NCBI RefSeq assembly: GCF_014652895.1
Contig: NZ_BMZR01000009.1
Span: forward strand, 1 to 64,000
Reading direction: 5' to 3'
Source of the DNA: Psychrobacter glaciei
Lineage (GTDB): Bacteria; Pseudomonadota; Gammaproteobacteria; Pseudomonadales; Moraxellaceae
DNA: 64,000 nucleotides
The notes below the pieces were generated by a model. The model made no database searches. It was not told the DNA's origin and worked only from the letters and a program-made list of their open reading frames with translations. Both the position numbers and the translations under genes were made by a program. Below, one piece after another: positions 29,926 to 41,300 of this stretch (positions within the stretch are counted from its first letter, which is position 1; each line of letters begins with the position of its first letter).

Positions 29926-30414
29926 ATGAAAAGCATGACTAAAGTAATGATGGTAGCTACCTTGGCCGTTGGTACGCTTGCCGCGGGTTGCCAGACTACC
30001 GCAAATCTACCTGCTCCAGTTAGTCAGCCAATCACTTCAGATATTTTACAAGCTCATCACTGGCAGCTTGTTGATGCCAAACGCAGCAATGGTGATAAGG
30101 TAACTCAGCTATTTTTTGATCCGGCAAAACCTTTAACTTTGAATTTCATGAATGATAACGGTAGAGATTACGTGGCATTTATGAACACCTGCAACAACAT
30201 GAGTGCTGGATATAGCGTTGTCAATGGCAATGTAGAGATCAAAAACGGCATCAGTACTATGATGGCGTGTCCTGAGCCACAAGCAAGTTTTGATACGGCA
30301 ACCATGGCAACTGTACAAGGTAAATATAGTATCAATAACAATGCGAATAATGTGCCTATCTTGACTATCCGCAATGACGATCAAGTTGCGTATTTCAAAG
30401 CTATTTCTAAATAA
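29926..30414 (+). CDS. META-domain (HslJ-like) lipoprotein
   Basis: 162 residues from the ATG at 29926 (AGGA upstream). Signal peptide with lipobox LAAGC predicts a lipidated Cys near residue 23. The rest is one META domain: ILQAHHWQLVDAKRSNGDKV, NFMNDNGRDYVAFMNTCNNMSAGYSV (the conserved C-N motif), ISTMMACPEPQASFD and a C-terminal strand DDQVAYFKAI. HslJ is linked to heat and novobiocin resistance in E. coli; the biochemical role is unknown. Expected in the outer membrane or periplasm. Preceded by a truncated paralogue. Confidence 0.88.
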   Translation: MKSMTKVMMVATLAVGTLAAGCQTTANLPAPVSQPITSDILQAHHWQLVDAKRSNGDKVTQLFFDPAKPLTLNFMNDNGRDYVAFMNTCNNMSAGYSVVNGNVEIKNGISTMMACPEPQASFDTATMATVQGKYSINNNANNVPILTIRNDDQVAYFKAISK

Positions 30415-30458
30415 TTTGATGATTGAGTAAAAATTAGATATTTCGGCTGAATTTAATA

Positions 30459-30488
30459 ATGCCTCACTAATCAGTGGGGCATTTTTTT
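30459..30488 (+). terminator. Rho-independent terminator of the META-domain gene
   Basis: 10-bp stem ATGCCTCACT / AGTGGGGCAT with loop AATC and a run of T, 45 bases after the stop. Confidence 0.88.
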
Positions 30489-30573
30489 ATCCAAAATTTA
30501 GTCCGGTTTAGGATACACTAGAGTAATGTTTCTGTAATATATTTTATCATCAGGTTCTATTGGATATCACTTT

Positions 30574-31575
30574 ATGTTTAAAACAGTTATGTCAAAACTA
30601 ACCGTGAATAGGCTCACAACAACAGGCGCTATGACGATAGCCATAGCTATGGTACTCACAGGCTGTCAGACATTGAACAGCACATCAGTCAATAAGCCTA
30701 TTAGTACAGTTGAGACCAATCCGTTGACGGCTCGAATGCCTGTGATTGACCGTCAAGGGCGCATAGCCTATGTGGATGAGCAGGGTACAGGTACCGCAAA
30801 AATATCGACACTGTATAGCATCCGTCCTGATGGTAGTGATCGTCAATTGATTGATCAGTTGAAGGGTTATATCTATTCGCCTGCATGGTCTGCGGATGGT
30901 CAATGGCTTGCTTATAGTAAACAAGCACCACGTCAAAACCCAAAAATTTATATCTATGACCGAAAAAGTAAAACCCAAAGTCTGATAGTTAATGCTGAAG
31001 GCAGTAACATGTCAGCGTCATTCTCACCTGATGGTCAAAAACTCCTCTATAGCTCAACCGTCGGTGGCAACGCAGATATTTATGAGATGCGTCTGAACAA
31101 TGGTAATACCAAACAGTTGACTACATTATCAAGTACTGAGGTACAGCCAAGCTATGCGTCTGATGGCAAAAGCTTTGTCTATACCAGTGATAAAGTCCGT
31201 GCTGGACGCCCAAGCATCTACCGCTATGACTTTGCCACTGGCAATGCAATACCTATGCTGACTAGTGGTTATGTCGCGAGTCCTCAACTCAGTGCAGATG
31301 GTCAGCAGTTAGCGTATCTCAACGGTCGCAAGGCTGCGGTTATGACATTGGCTACCCGTCAAACCATCGATCTCGCAGAAACAGGACTTGATGAGCCTGC
31401 ACGGTTATCACCGTCTGGACAATATGCAGTTTATCCAATGCGCAGCTCGCAAGTGAGTAGCCAAGGCACTAAAAATATAGGCAGCCTCGTCATCCGCTCA
31501 TTATCTGGCAGCACAAGCTACAGTATTAATAGTGACGCTGGCGGGATGGTGCGTTCACCGATTTGGGGACGCTAA
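30574..31575 (+). CDS. TolB-like beta-propeller lipoprotein
   Basis: 333 residues. N-terminal signal with lipobox VLTGC (Cys near 31). Then WD40-like PD40 repeats: IYSPAWSADGQWLAYSK, NMSASFSPDGQKLLYSS, VQPSYASDGKSFVYTS, VASPQLSADGQQLAYLN and ARLSPSGQYAVYPM (about 95-300), a five- to six-bladed propeller like the C-terminal part of TolB. The TolB N-terminal domain is missing and no tol-pal genes are near, so it is a TolB-like propeller rather than TolB. Likely a periplasmic, membrane-anchored scaffold. Confidence 0.85.
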   Translation: MFKTVMSKLTVNRLTTTGAMTIAIAMVLTGCQTLNSTSVNKPISTVETNPLTARMPVIDRQGRIAYVDEQGTGTAKISTLYSIRPDGSDRQLIDQLKGYIYSPAWSADGQWLAYSKQAPRQNPKIYIYDRKSKTQSLIVNAEGSNMSASFSPDGQKLLYSSTVGGNADIYEMRLNNGNTKQLTTLSSTEVQPSYASDGKSFVYTSDKVRAGRPSIYRYDFATGNAIPMLTSGYVASPQLSADGQQLAYLNGRKAAVMTLATRQTIDLAETGLDEPARLSPSGQYAVYPMRSSQVSSQGTKNIGSLVIRSLSGSTSYSINSDAGGMVRSPIWGR

Positions 31576-31774
31576 TGGCGAAATCTATGTATTATAGAGT
31601 GAGATGTCTATATAATTAATAAAGAAACATAAGTTGATTCTATGGCTTAAGTTTTCATGAACATCATATAAATTTTATAAATGGCTCATCAAGATTCTGC
31701 GTATCAAAACACTATATATAAACATACTGTATATAGAGATACTGGATTGGGTGAGCAAAAGGAGAAAGTACGTA

Positions 31775-32425
31775 ATGCAAGAGTCGTTTTTGATATTCAT
31801 CACCAAAATCAGCTTGTACCCGACGATAGTCTTTACAGGATTGGTGATGTTTGTGACCTTGTATTGGATGGTTTCTCTACTTGGTATGGCAGATATGGAT
31901 ACAGTAGATATTGGCGATGCAAGTGGCGAGGGTAGCAATTTGACCTCATCAGGTTTTGTGTCGGGTCTGCTGCTTAAGTTCGGTCTGTATGGCGTGCCGC
32001 TTATCGTTATACTTAGCTTAATCAGTTTAATTGGTTGGTTATTAAGTTACTTCTATACCAGTTTTTTACATCAGAATTTTGACTCAGGTATTTTGTATTA
32101 CCTATTCGGCACCGGAGCGCTAATCTTTGTATTGGTCATCTCCATGTGGCTGACAGGTATCATTATTTCTCCCATCCGCAACAAAATAGCCAAAATACCT
32201 AGACGCAATGCCGCTAGCAATATCGGCAAAATCGCGGTTGTGCGTACCCTTAGTGTCACGGACAAACACGGTGAAGTAGAATTGAATGATGGCGGCGCAG
32301 GATTGATACTCAAAATTCGCTCAGACATCAATGATGGCTCGCTGAAACAAGGCGATCGAGTGATGTTGGTGGAATATTTAGAGGCAGCCAATACCTACCG
32401 CGTAACCCCTGTAAAAGATAAATAA
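31775..32425 (+). CDS. yqiJ: YqiJ-like inner-membrane protein with OB (NfeD-like) domain
   Basis: 216 residues from the ATG at 31775 (AAGGAG ten bases upstream; a GTG at 31751 is the alternative). Three or four membrane helices (about 10-35, 65-95, 110-130) and a C-terminal OB-fold (about 150-215: KIAVVRTLSVTDKHGEVELNDGGAGLILKIRSD...GDRVMLVEYLEAANTYRVTPV). In E. coli yqiJ precedes the flotillin gene yqiK; NfeD/YuaF-type OB proteins partner flotillins in membrane microdomains. The flotillin gene follows here after 461 bases containing a repeat element. Confidence 0.85.
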   Translation: MQESFLIFITKISLYPTIVFTGLVMFVTLYWMVSLLGMADMDTVDIGDASGEGSNLTSSGFVSGLLLKFGLYGVPLIVILSLISLIGWLLSYFYTSFLHQNFDSGILYYLFGTGALIFVLVISMWLTGIIISPIRNKIAKIPRRNAASNIGKIAVVRTLSVTDKHGEVELNDGGAGLILKIRSDINDGSLKQGDRVMLVEYLEAANTYRVTPVKDK

Positions 32426-32429
32426 CCAC

Positions 32430-32536
32430 TATAGTCACTCCACTATAAAAGTGTTACTGCGTTAACCTCGCTTGAAGTATTTGATATACATCTACACTCG
32501 GTTGCCTTGTACTACTTTTAAATTGAATCGACTATA
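32430..32536 (+). repeat. TATAGTC element, copy A (107 bp)
   Basis: Ends TATAGTC...GACTATA (7-bp terminal inverted repeats). It aligns without gaps to the reverse complement of 35169-35275 with 17 differences in 107 (84 percent). Internal stem AAAAGTGTTAC (32447-32457) with GTACTACTTTT (32509-32519), one mismatch. It begins 5 bases after the yqiJ stop. The rest of the gap to 32886 shows only a short inverted repeat (CCAGAG / CTCTGG, about 32651-32675). Confidence 0.85.
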
Positions 32537-32886
32537 TAAATAATTTAGCCACTAGTAAGTAATTTAGTCACGATGGTTCTCCATCGTTATTTTTAGCACA
32601 TTATTACTGCTTTCAGCACAGAATAACTCATAGAATAAACAGTGATCTAGCCAGAGGTTTTAGCAGCCTCTCTGGTTTAGGCATAATATTTTTTAGCAAT
32701 GATTTAAACGGTTTTAAATTTGGTGATAGTCGGTTCAGAATAATGCAGATATACGAATGGTGCGTGATAGGGCTATTAAGGCACACGTGCTATAAAAGAT
32801 GCTATAAACAGTAAATTTAGCAAGCCTGATAGCGTATCTGATTTATATAGAATTGATTATGGAATGTTTTAATTAAAGGAATGGAT

Positions 32887-34896
32887 ATGGACACACTCAT
32901 TATCGTCGGCGTGGTTGTAGTGCTGGCGTTTGTTTTTATGATGGTCGCACTACTGATGCTCAAGGCCTTTTACTTTAAGGTCGAGCAGGGCAAAGCACTC
33001 ATTATCAACGGTGTGAGTAAAATTGCCGTACGTTTTGATGGTGGTTTTGTTTGGCCAGTCATCAACAAAAAAGAGTTGATGAGAATCTCGCTCATCACCT
33101 TAGAAGTAGACAGACGCGGTAAAGAAGGTTTGATTTGCGCAGACAACATGCGTGCTGATATCACCGTGGCATTTTATTTACGCGTCAATGAAACCGAAGA
33201 GGATGTGCTAAAAGTTGCCAAATCGGTTGGGGTAGAGCGTGCGTCAGATAAAGTCGCTGTCAACGAGCTGTTTAATGCCAAGTTCTCTGAAGCGTTGAAA
33301 ACAGTTGGTAAGCAGATTGATTTCGTCAAACTGTTTGAAAACCGCAGCGAATTTCGTGACAGTATCGTCCAAGAAATTGGTAACGATCTGAATGGCTATG
33401 TCTTAGAAGATGTGGCGATTGATTATTTAGAGCAAACGCCAAAAGCGTCATTAGATTCAAGCAATATCTTAGATGCTGAAGGTATCAAAAAGATTACTCA
33501 ATTAACGGCCTTTCAAAACGTCATCACCAACGAGCTTGAGCGTGACGAAGAGCTAGCCGTTAAGAAAAAGAATGTCGAAACCAGAGAGGCGATGCTAGAG
33601 CTTGAGCGTCAGCAAGCCGATGCCGAAGCCAAACAGCAACGTGAAATCTCGTCAGTGATTGCACGCGAAACGGCTGAAACTCGCAAGATTGAAGAAGAAG
33701 AGCGTAAAAAGTCTGAAACAGCCGTTATCTCGGTTGAGCAGGATTTGGCCATTCAGCGTGAGAATCAGCAGCGTGAAATCGAAGTAGCAGGTCAAAATCG
33801 TTTGCGTGCAGTCGTCATCGAAGAAGAAAAAGTGACACGTGCTCGTGATCTAGAAATTGTCTCTCGTGAGCGTGAAGTTGACTTGCAACGTATCGAAGCC
33901 GAACGTGCGATTGAGCTTGAGAAAAAAGAAATTGCCAACGTCATTCGTGAACGTATCGCAGTGGACAAAACGGTTGCGCAAGAAGAAGAGCGTATCAAAG
34001 AAGTTCGCGAAATCAGCGAAGCGGAGCGTTCTAAGCAAACACGCGTCCTAGCAGCAGAAGCCGATGCGGAAGAAATCAAAGTACGTCAGGTGAAAAAAGC
34101 TGAAGCAGAAGAGCTGTCTGCCAAGCATAAAGCCGTCGAAATCACCACACTGGCTGCCGCGAATCTTGAAGCATCTGCCAAAGATTCAGAAGCCAAAATT
34201 AAAATGGCCGAAGGTACCAAAGCCGAAGAGTCAGCACATGGCTTCGCTGAAGCGGCTATCCAAGAAGTCAAAGCCGCTTCTTTAGAAAAAGAAGGCATTG
34301 CGAAAGCCAATGTTATCAAAGCGACTGGACAAGCTGAAGCGCAATCAAATCGTGAAAAAGGCATGGCAGATGCTGAGATTATTGCCGCTCGTGGCGAATC
34401 TACCGCTAAAGCTGAGCGTGATATTGGTATGGCAGATGCTCAAGTCATCGCGGCTCGCGGTGAGTCAAATGCCAAAGCAGAACGTGAAGTTGGATTGGCA
34501 AAAGCCGAAGTTACTCGCGCACATTTCCAAGCCGAAGCAGATGGTCTGGTCGAGAAATTCAATGCCATGGGTAGCATGAGTAAAGAAGCACGTGAGCACG
34601 AAGAGTTCCGTATGAGTCTTGAGACAGCCTTACAAGAAGCGCTTGCCTCAATTGATGCTGGTAAAGAGATTGCGAAAGAAAATGCTGAAGTATTGGCAGT
34701 TGCGTTACAAAAAGCCAAAATCGATATTGTTGGCGGCGAAGCGCATTTCTTTGACAACTTTGCCAAGTCACTGTCTATCGGTAAAGCCATCGATGGCCTA
34801 GCGGGTAAGTCAGATACATTGAGCGGTATTATCAACGGTGTGATGGCCAGTCAAGCCATGAAGTCAAACCAGAAAAATGATGATAAAACGGTTTAA
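32887..34896 (+). CDS. yqiK: YqiK-like flotillin (SPFH/band 7 protein)
   Basis: 669 residues from the ATG at 32887, which has AAGGA six bases upstream; the ATG at 32881 abuts that site and is less likely. One N-terminal membrane helix (about 3-27), SPFH domain (about 28-190), then a very long Glu/Ala/Lys-rich coiled coil (about 215-560) with EA-repeats typical of flotillins (e.g. GMADAEIIAARGESTAKAERD, repeated as GMADAQVIAARGESNAKAERE at about 497-540), and a C-terminal region that oligomerises. Flotillins form membrane rafts or cages at the inner membrane. Flanked by two inverted copies of the TATAGTC element. Confidence 0.93.
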   Translation: MDTLIIVGVVVVLAFVFMMVALLMLKAFYFKVEQGKALIINGVSKIAVRFDGGFVWPVINKKELMRISLITLEVDRRGKEGLICADNMRADITVAFYLRVNETEEDVLKVAKSVGVERASDKVAVNELFNAKFSEALKTVGKQIDFVKLFENRSEFRDSIVQEIGNDLNGYVLEDVAIDYLEQTPKASLDSSNILDAEGIKKITQLTAFQNVITNELERDEELAVKKKNVETREAMLELERQQADAEAKQQREISSVIARETAETRKIEEEERKKSETAVISVEQDLAIQRENQQREIEVAGQNRLRAVVIEEEKVTRARDLEIVSREREVDLQRIEAERAIELEKKEIANVIRERIAVDKTVAQEEERIKEVREISEAERSKQTRVLAAEADAEEIKVRQVKKAEAEELSAKHKAVEITTLAAANLEASAKDSEAKIKMAEGTKAEESAHGFAEAAIQEVKAASLEKEGIAKANVIKATGQAEAQSNREKGMADAEIIAARGESTAKAERDIGMADAQVIAARGESNAKAEREVGLAKAEVTRAHFQAEADGLVEKFNAMGSMSKEAREHEEFRMSLETALQEALASIDAGKEIAKENAEVLAVALQKAKIDIVGGEAHFFDNFAKSLSIGKAIDGLAGKSDTLSGIINGVMASQAMKSNQKNDDKTV

Positions 34897-34981
34897 TTCT
34901 ATATCAGGTCGAATTGACAGAGTTAGGTCGAATTGACTGATATTTATATATCTAGCATTAGTAAGCAACATTAATATCAGT

Positions 34982-35014
34982 AAATTATCTGTCGTTTAGG
35001 CGGCAGATAATTTT
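34982..35014 (+). terminator. Probable terminator of yqiK
   Basis: AAATTATCTGTC and GGCAGATAATTT form a 12-bp stem (one wobble) with a short loop, running into TTTTAG. It lies about 90 bases after the yqiK stop. Confidence 0.65.
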
Positions 35015-35072
35015 AGTCAACTTGCTCTACATATCTTAATAGAGCGATAGCCAACTTAATATTAATAATGAG

Positions 35073-35124
35073 TTGGCTAATCTAAAAAAATAGCAGTGAC
35101 CACTCGTTTTTTTAGATTAGCCAA
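35073..35124. terminator. Large bidirectional hairpin between yqiK and the ATPase gene
   Basis: A perfect 18-bp inverted repeat: TTGGCTAATCTAAAAAAA (35073-35090) and its exact complement (35107-35124), loop of 16. With the A7/T7 tract inside the stem it can act as a terminator on either strand. Confidence 0.65.
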
Positions 35125-35168
35125 GTGCTTCTTTACTTTCAATGATTCTTTATTGCCCAAAATTCTCT

Positions 35169-35275
35169 TATAGTGGATTCAGTTTAAAAGAGAGTCAAGG
35201 CAACCGAGTGCAGATGTATATGTGATACTTCAAGCGAGGTTAACGCTGTAGCTCTTTTATAAAGGATTGACTATA
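35169..35275 (-). repeat. TATAGTC element, copy B (107 bp), opposite orientation to copy A
   Basis: Begins TATAGTGG and ends TGACTATA. Reverse complement of copy A at 84 percent. The stem is AAAAGAG with CTCTTTT on the minus strand, so both arms changed compared with copy A. Its right end supplies an in-frame TTG (35267) to the ATPase frame, which is not the likely start. Confidence 0.85.
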
Positions 35276-35305
35276 TTACGTAAAAACAGAAACGGACGAG
35301 CAACG

Positions 35306-38300
35306 ATGGCGGACACGCAAAACTCAACAAACTCAGACAGCAACGATAATGCTAATCAAGCCAACCAAACCGATCAGGCAGTTGCTTCAGGCAATGCTTA
35401 TGAGCTCATCAAAAAACGTCTGACAGAACAAGGCGGCCGTTTAGAGCAGCAGACGCAGACGCTCAATAATGCGCGTCTTGAAGAGTTCGGCAGCACCCAA
35501 ATGCAAGTCATCGCCCGTACCCGTATTCGTACCGAATACAACTGTGTGGCACAAGACATGGTGCAGGTCGGCGATTATTTGCTGTTTGGCTACAACGTTT
35601 TTATGGGGCTCAAACGTGCGAGCAATATAAAAGACGTATTGTCGTTATATCGTCTGAACGAGCCAGCTGGTAATGAAGAAGAGTATCAGCTCGAAGAGGT
35701 CGATTTGAAAGGGACGTTTTTGGCTCAAGATGCCTTTGCTCAAGATTTCAATGAGCTATATCGATACTACAAGCAAACGCGCCTGATTCAAATAACGGTG
35801 AAAGACAGCAAATTGCTGTTGGCATTTCAGATTGGTGAGCGCATCACTGATATTCGAGTATTCCGTTTCGCGTTAGATTTTAGCCAAGGCACACCAGAGT
35901 CGGCGCAAGTCGCTTATGTGGACAATCGAGGCGAGCGTGATATTGAACTGCCGCCTGCTTATGATTTTGACTGGATTGAGACCACACGCGATCAAATGGT
36001 GAATGGCAAATATCCCCATATGAATATCTTAGACACGATATTTGTAGAAACCGTCGGTGGTGATTTGACCATCAAGATTGAGGACAATACGCAATCAGGG
36101 CAAGGTATCTATAGCGAACCGGTCAATGACCGTACCCAGTCGCTGACGGATGCTGAGATTGCGTATGCCAAAGTCGGCAGTCTAATATTGCTCAAGATAT
36201 TGCCCTATCGTGAAGAGGACTACCGTTATTTTGTTTATAACACCTTGACCGAAGCGGTGCTGCGTTTGGATGCGATTGGTCAATCATGTGTCCAGCTACC
36301 AGAAGACCACGGCATCATGTTTCCGGGTGGCTACTATCTACAGACGGGTGAGTATAAGCTGTTCGAGGCCAATAACGTTGGCGCTACTGACTTACGGTTT
36401 AAGCGTAAAATTGTATCGCCGAATGGGGAAGATGTTTTATTCTTATTTTATGACAGGGACTTGGGCGTCACGGGGCTGTTTCCTTATAACTTGATTAAAA
36501 AACAACTGGCAAATCCTATCTATTGCAACGGTATGGCCTTGGCTGAGAATGGGCGTTTGGTACTGTTCAGTGACCAAAGCGAGCCGTCTCGTATTCATCC
36601 GATGCAGATATGGCACACGCCTTATGCCTCACACGAGTATGTCAGTGAGTTGCCAGAAAGCACAAGCTTCTATGGCAAAATCGGTAATAAAGAGCTGGTG
36701 CGTGGTATCTCAGACCTGTATAGCATTACTCGCCTGATTGATAATCAAAGCGTGTCACAGAAGCTCTATGAAGAGCTTACCAATAATACCAGCCGACTCT
36801 TTGACAGCTATTATTGGTTGTCTGAGCCTGAGCTGAGCGAAGTCGCCAGTAGTATTAAGGAAGTGACGGCAACGGCTGAGCTGGTCATTGACGAATTCGC
36901 TAAAGTACAAAGTATCCAAAAGCAAACCCAAACTGCGCTAGCCGATGCTGATACGCAGCAAAGTGAGATTTTGCGGCAGATACGAGTTACTAGCTTTGAG
37001 TCGGCCAGTGATTATGTCGATCAGCTGTCAGCATTAAGACGCCAAAAAGGCCGTTTGGTGAGCTTGGAGGATTTGCGCTATCTAGATGCCGATAAGTTAC
37101 AAGCATTGCAAAAGCAATTAGAAGAAGCAGAAAGCGAGCTTGCCGAAAAAACGGTGCTGTTTTTAAGCGGCGAAGAGGCGCTATCAAGTTACGAAGGCAT
37201 ATTGGTCGATGTCAGTGAGCGCTTGAATACCGCTGAAACCAATGCTGAGCTAAAACCTGTACTAGAAAAAATTGATGAGACAGCGCAAGGGTTAGATTTA
37301 TTGACCGAGTTGCTAGGGACGCTAGATGTGGCCGATGCCACGGTACGTACGCAAATTATCGATGACATATCGACCATTTATGCGAGTCTAAATCAGAGCA
37401 AAGCCAAGCTCAATCATAAACGCAAAAATCTAGGCTCAGCTGAGGCTGTGGCGCAATTTGGCGCGCAGTTTAAGCTGTTCGGTCAATCTATTGCCAACGC
37501 CTTATCCATTGCCAATACGCCTGAGAAATCAGATGAGCAAATGGCAAAATTACTGGTACAGCTAGAAGAGTTGGAGAGCCAATTCGCTGATCCAGAGACC
37601 AACAGCGGCGATCAGTTTTTAGCCGATATTATTAGTAAACGTGAAGAGATTTACGAAACCTTTGAAAATCATAAGCAGCAACTGCTTGATGCTCGTAATC
37701 GCAAAGCGCAAAACTTGGGTGATGGCGCGCTGCGGATGCTTGAGAGTATTAAAAAACGCACACAAAGCACTGGCGTCACAGGCTTTACAGAAGAGGAAGC
37801 GCTGAATACGTATTTTGCGGCTGATGGTCTGGTGCAAAAAGTCCGTAACATTGCAAAAGAGCTGCAAGCGATGGGCTTTAGCGTCAAAGCCGATGACATC
37901 GACGCCCGCCTAAAAGCCATCCAAATCGAGAGCTATAAGAGTCTAAAAGACAAGTCGGACTTGTTTGAAGATGGTGGTCAGATCATCAAGCTGGGCAAGC
38001 ACCGCTTTTCAGTCAATACTCAGCCATTAGATTTGACCTTATTGAGTCGTCAGCAGTCAGATGGCAAGCGCGTGCTGAATTTGCATCTAACGGGTACAGA
38101 TTATTATGAAGTGCTCAATAATACTGAGCTAAACGCCTTGCGCCCGTATTGGGACATGAATATCGCCTCCGAGTCTGACAAGGTGTATCGCGCCGAGTAC
38201 TTAGCCTATAGCATTATCGAAAGTGCCAAGAGCAGTCAAGATGGCCTAACCGAAGAACGTCTATATCAAGCATACGATGCGACCATCATTACCCTAGATG

Positions 38301-41300
38301 TTAATGGCGACATTGATAATGACAGCTCATTGTCTAAACTGGTCAAAGCTTATGCCACCCCTCGCTATCAGCTTGGGTATGACAAAGGCATTCATGACCA
38401 TGATGCCACGCTATTATTGATGCAAATATTGCCAACGTTGCGTGAGGCAGGGTTGCTGATTTATACCCCGCAAGTACGTGCGTTGGCGCAGTTATTTTAT
38501 TGGCAGCTAAATATTGTGCAAGCGCTTGGCTTAGAAAGTCTGCGTCAATTTGGTTATGACGCTTGGTTAAATGAATCCGTGCTGACGCGCGCAAATAACT
38601 GGATAGATAGAGCCGCGACCGCCGAGCAACTGCGCCGTGCATTGGGCAGTGATACGGCTAAATCTTTACTGGTTGAAGACATGAGCCAAGTAATGCGTCA
38701 TTTTGTTATGGCCCATAATGATGACAGTCTTAGCGCTGATAAAGATGGTAGCCTTGATAACGGTACTGGCATTAATAATGGCGCCGGCAAGCAGTCAACA
38801 TCAAAACCAGCGTCAGAACTGGATTCAAATACCAGTGATGTTCATAACGCTAACATCTTCAAACCAAGCTACGTTCAGCTTGCCAGTGAATACTTGGTGA
38901 GCGTCATGGGGCAGTCGGCTGAAACCAATGCCGGCGCACATAACACAATAAAATGGCAAACCAGTCAACAAGCACAGCAGTTGTGTGAGCAGTTAAGTCA
39001 AACGTTGAATAGTGCTGCAGGTAGCACGCAAAATACCGCCAGTTTTGACCAACTACAGTCTTCTATCAGTAAGCTTGGATTCCAACCCAAATCAGCCTAT
39101 GAGCTACTGGCAACTTGGTTCCATGCATTGCTTGAGAAAACTTATGGTGGAAATGAATCGGCTAACGTAGTGACTGATGGCACCAACGAAGCAGGTGAAG
39201 CACTCAGCGAAGCTCAGCTTGCCGAGATTGAAACACAAAATGCGCTACGCAAGCAGCACTTAGAAAGTGGCCGTCATTATGTGCCCGAAGCCATTGCTGT
39301 TTTACTTACCCAGTTAAATGATGCTCAGCGTGAAGCTTTGGTACAGCGCCTCATTGATTCAGGTGCGACTTTCGATAAAGGATTAGGTGTTAAAGGGCTA
39401 GGTAATAAAAATCTGAGTAATCAAGGTTTAAGCAATCAAGGCGCAAGTGCCACACCATCGGCCTTGTCATTTTCCTCAATCACCTCGTCAATGCCTTCAT
39501 TGACCAGTATTAATAATCCGCTCAATCAAGTGCAAAGCTTTGAGCGTAGCACGGGTAAGGTATCGCTTGAGAGTCAGGTTAATAACCTGCTGGGTGAGCA
39601 TACACGTATTCATCAGCAGACCTTAACCTTTGCCGTCGATGATTTCTTAAATCGTTTGCATCATCATGATACGCAAGTTATCCCTGCTTATAGACGTTAT
39701 CTGGCCATGCGCTCAGAGATTTTACATGAGTCAAAAGAGACGTTGCGACTGGACGAGTTTATGCCACGTCCATTGTCTTCATTTGTGCGTAACCGTCTGA
39801 TTAATGAGAGCTATCTGCCACTCATCGGTGACAATCTTGCCAAACAGATGGGCACGGTCGGCGAGGATAAGCGTACCGATTTGATGGGTATCCTTATGAT
39901 GATATCGCCACCAGGTTATGGTAAAACCACCTTGATGGAATACGTGGCAAATCGTCTTGGCCTTATCTTTATGAAGATTAACTGTCCGTCACTCGGTCAT
40001 GACGTCACCTCATTAGACCCCGAAAAAGCGCCCAATGCTACCGCCCGAGAAGAGCTAAATAAAATCAACTTAGCATTTGAGATGGGCAATAACGTCATGC
40101 TTTATCTCGATGATATTCAGCATACGCATGCGGAATTTTTGCAAAAGTTTATCTCGTTGGGTGACGGTACACGCCGTATCGATGGTGTCTGGCAAGGCAA
40201 AACCAAGACCTATGACATGCGTGGCAAAAAGTTCTGCGTGGTCATGGCAGGTAACCCGTATACCGAAAGCGGCGAGGCTTTCAAAGTGCCGGACATGCTC
40301 GCCAACCGTGCCGATATCTACAACTTAGGCGATATCATGAGCGGCATGGAAGAGGTATTTGCACTCAGTTATATCGAAAACTCGCTGACCTCTAATACCG
40401 TCCTCGCACCAATGGCCAACCGTGACTTAAGCGATGTGCATCGTTTGATTAAAATGGCAAAAACGGACAATATCAACCTCGCACAAGCACAAAGCAGTGA
40501 TTTGACGTATCCGTATAGCACCTCAGAAGTTAACGAGATTATCGCCATCTTGCGCCATATGTTTAGGGTGCAAGAAGTCATTTTGGACGTCAACCAAGCC
40601 TATATTGCCTCCGCCTCGCAAGATGACAAGTATCGCGTTGAGCCGATATTTAAGCTGCAAGGTAGTTATCGTAATATGAATAAGATGACCGAAAAACTGT
40701 CGGCGGTCATGAATGAAAGCGAGCTGAACCAGCTGATAGATGATCATTATCTAGGCGAGTCGCAGCTACTGACCCAAGGTGCAGAGAGCAATTTGCTCAA
40801 GCTTGGCGAGATGCGTGGTGTCTTGACCGAAGCAGAAACAGAGCGTTGGGCGCAGATCAAAGCGGACTTCTTACGTAACAAAGCCATGGGCGGAGAAGAT
40901 GGCGATACAGGCGCGCGTATCGTTGCCCAGTTGGTCGACTTGGCCAGTGGCTTCAATGCCATCAGTAGCCAGTTTGAGACATACTTAACGAAAAATGATC
41001 CAGAGCAAATCGCTCGCTTACGAGAAGCAGGACAACAAGCACAACTCGATGCCCAGTTAAACGCTCAATTAGAGTCACAAAAAATCCTTGCCGATAGCGT
41101 GATTAACAATGCCAAAGTCGTCAGCGCCAGTATCGACAATGGCTTTGAGAAAAGCGTGAGCCAATTGCTGCAAATATATAAGCACGATCACAATGCTGGA
41201 AAGGCGGAAGGCGAGTATCTCAAGCAAAACCAAGACGTACAAAAAGCACTGATGGTGCAGCTGGTCAACGCCGTTGAACAACTGGCGCAAAAAATGGCGG

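Noticed and set aside
33550-34580. Long frames on the minus strand and alternate plus frames in the flotillin gene
   Set aside because: They are by-products of the Glu/Ala/Lys-rich coiled-coil codons; the flotillin frame is the supported one.
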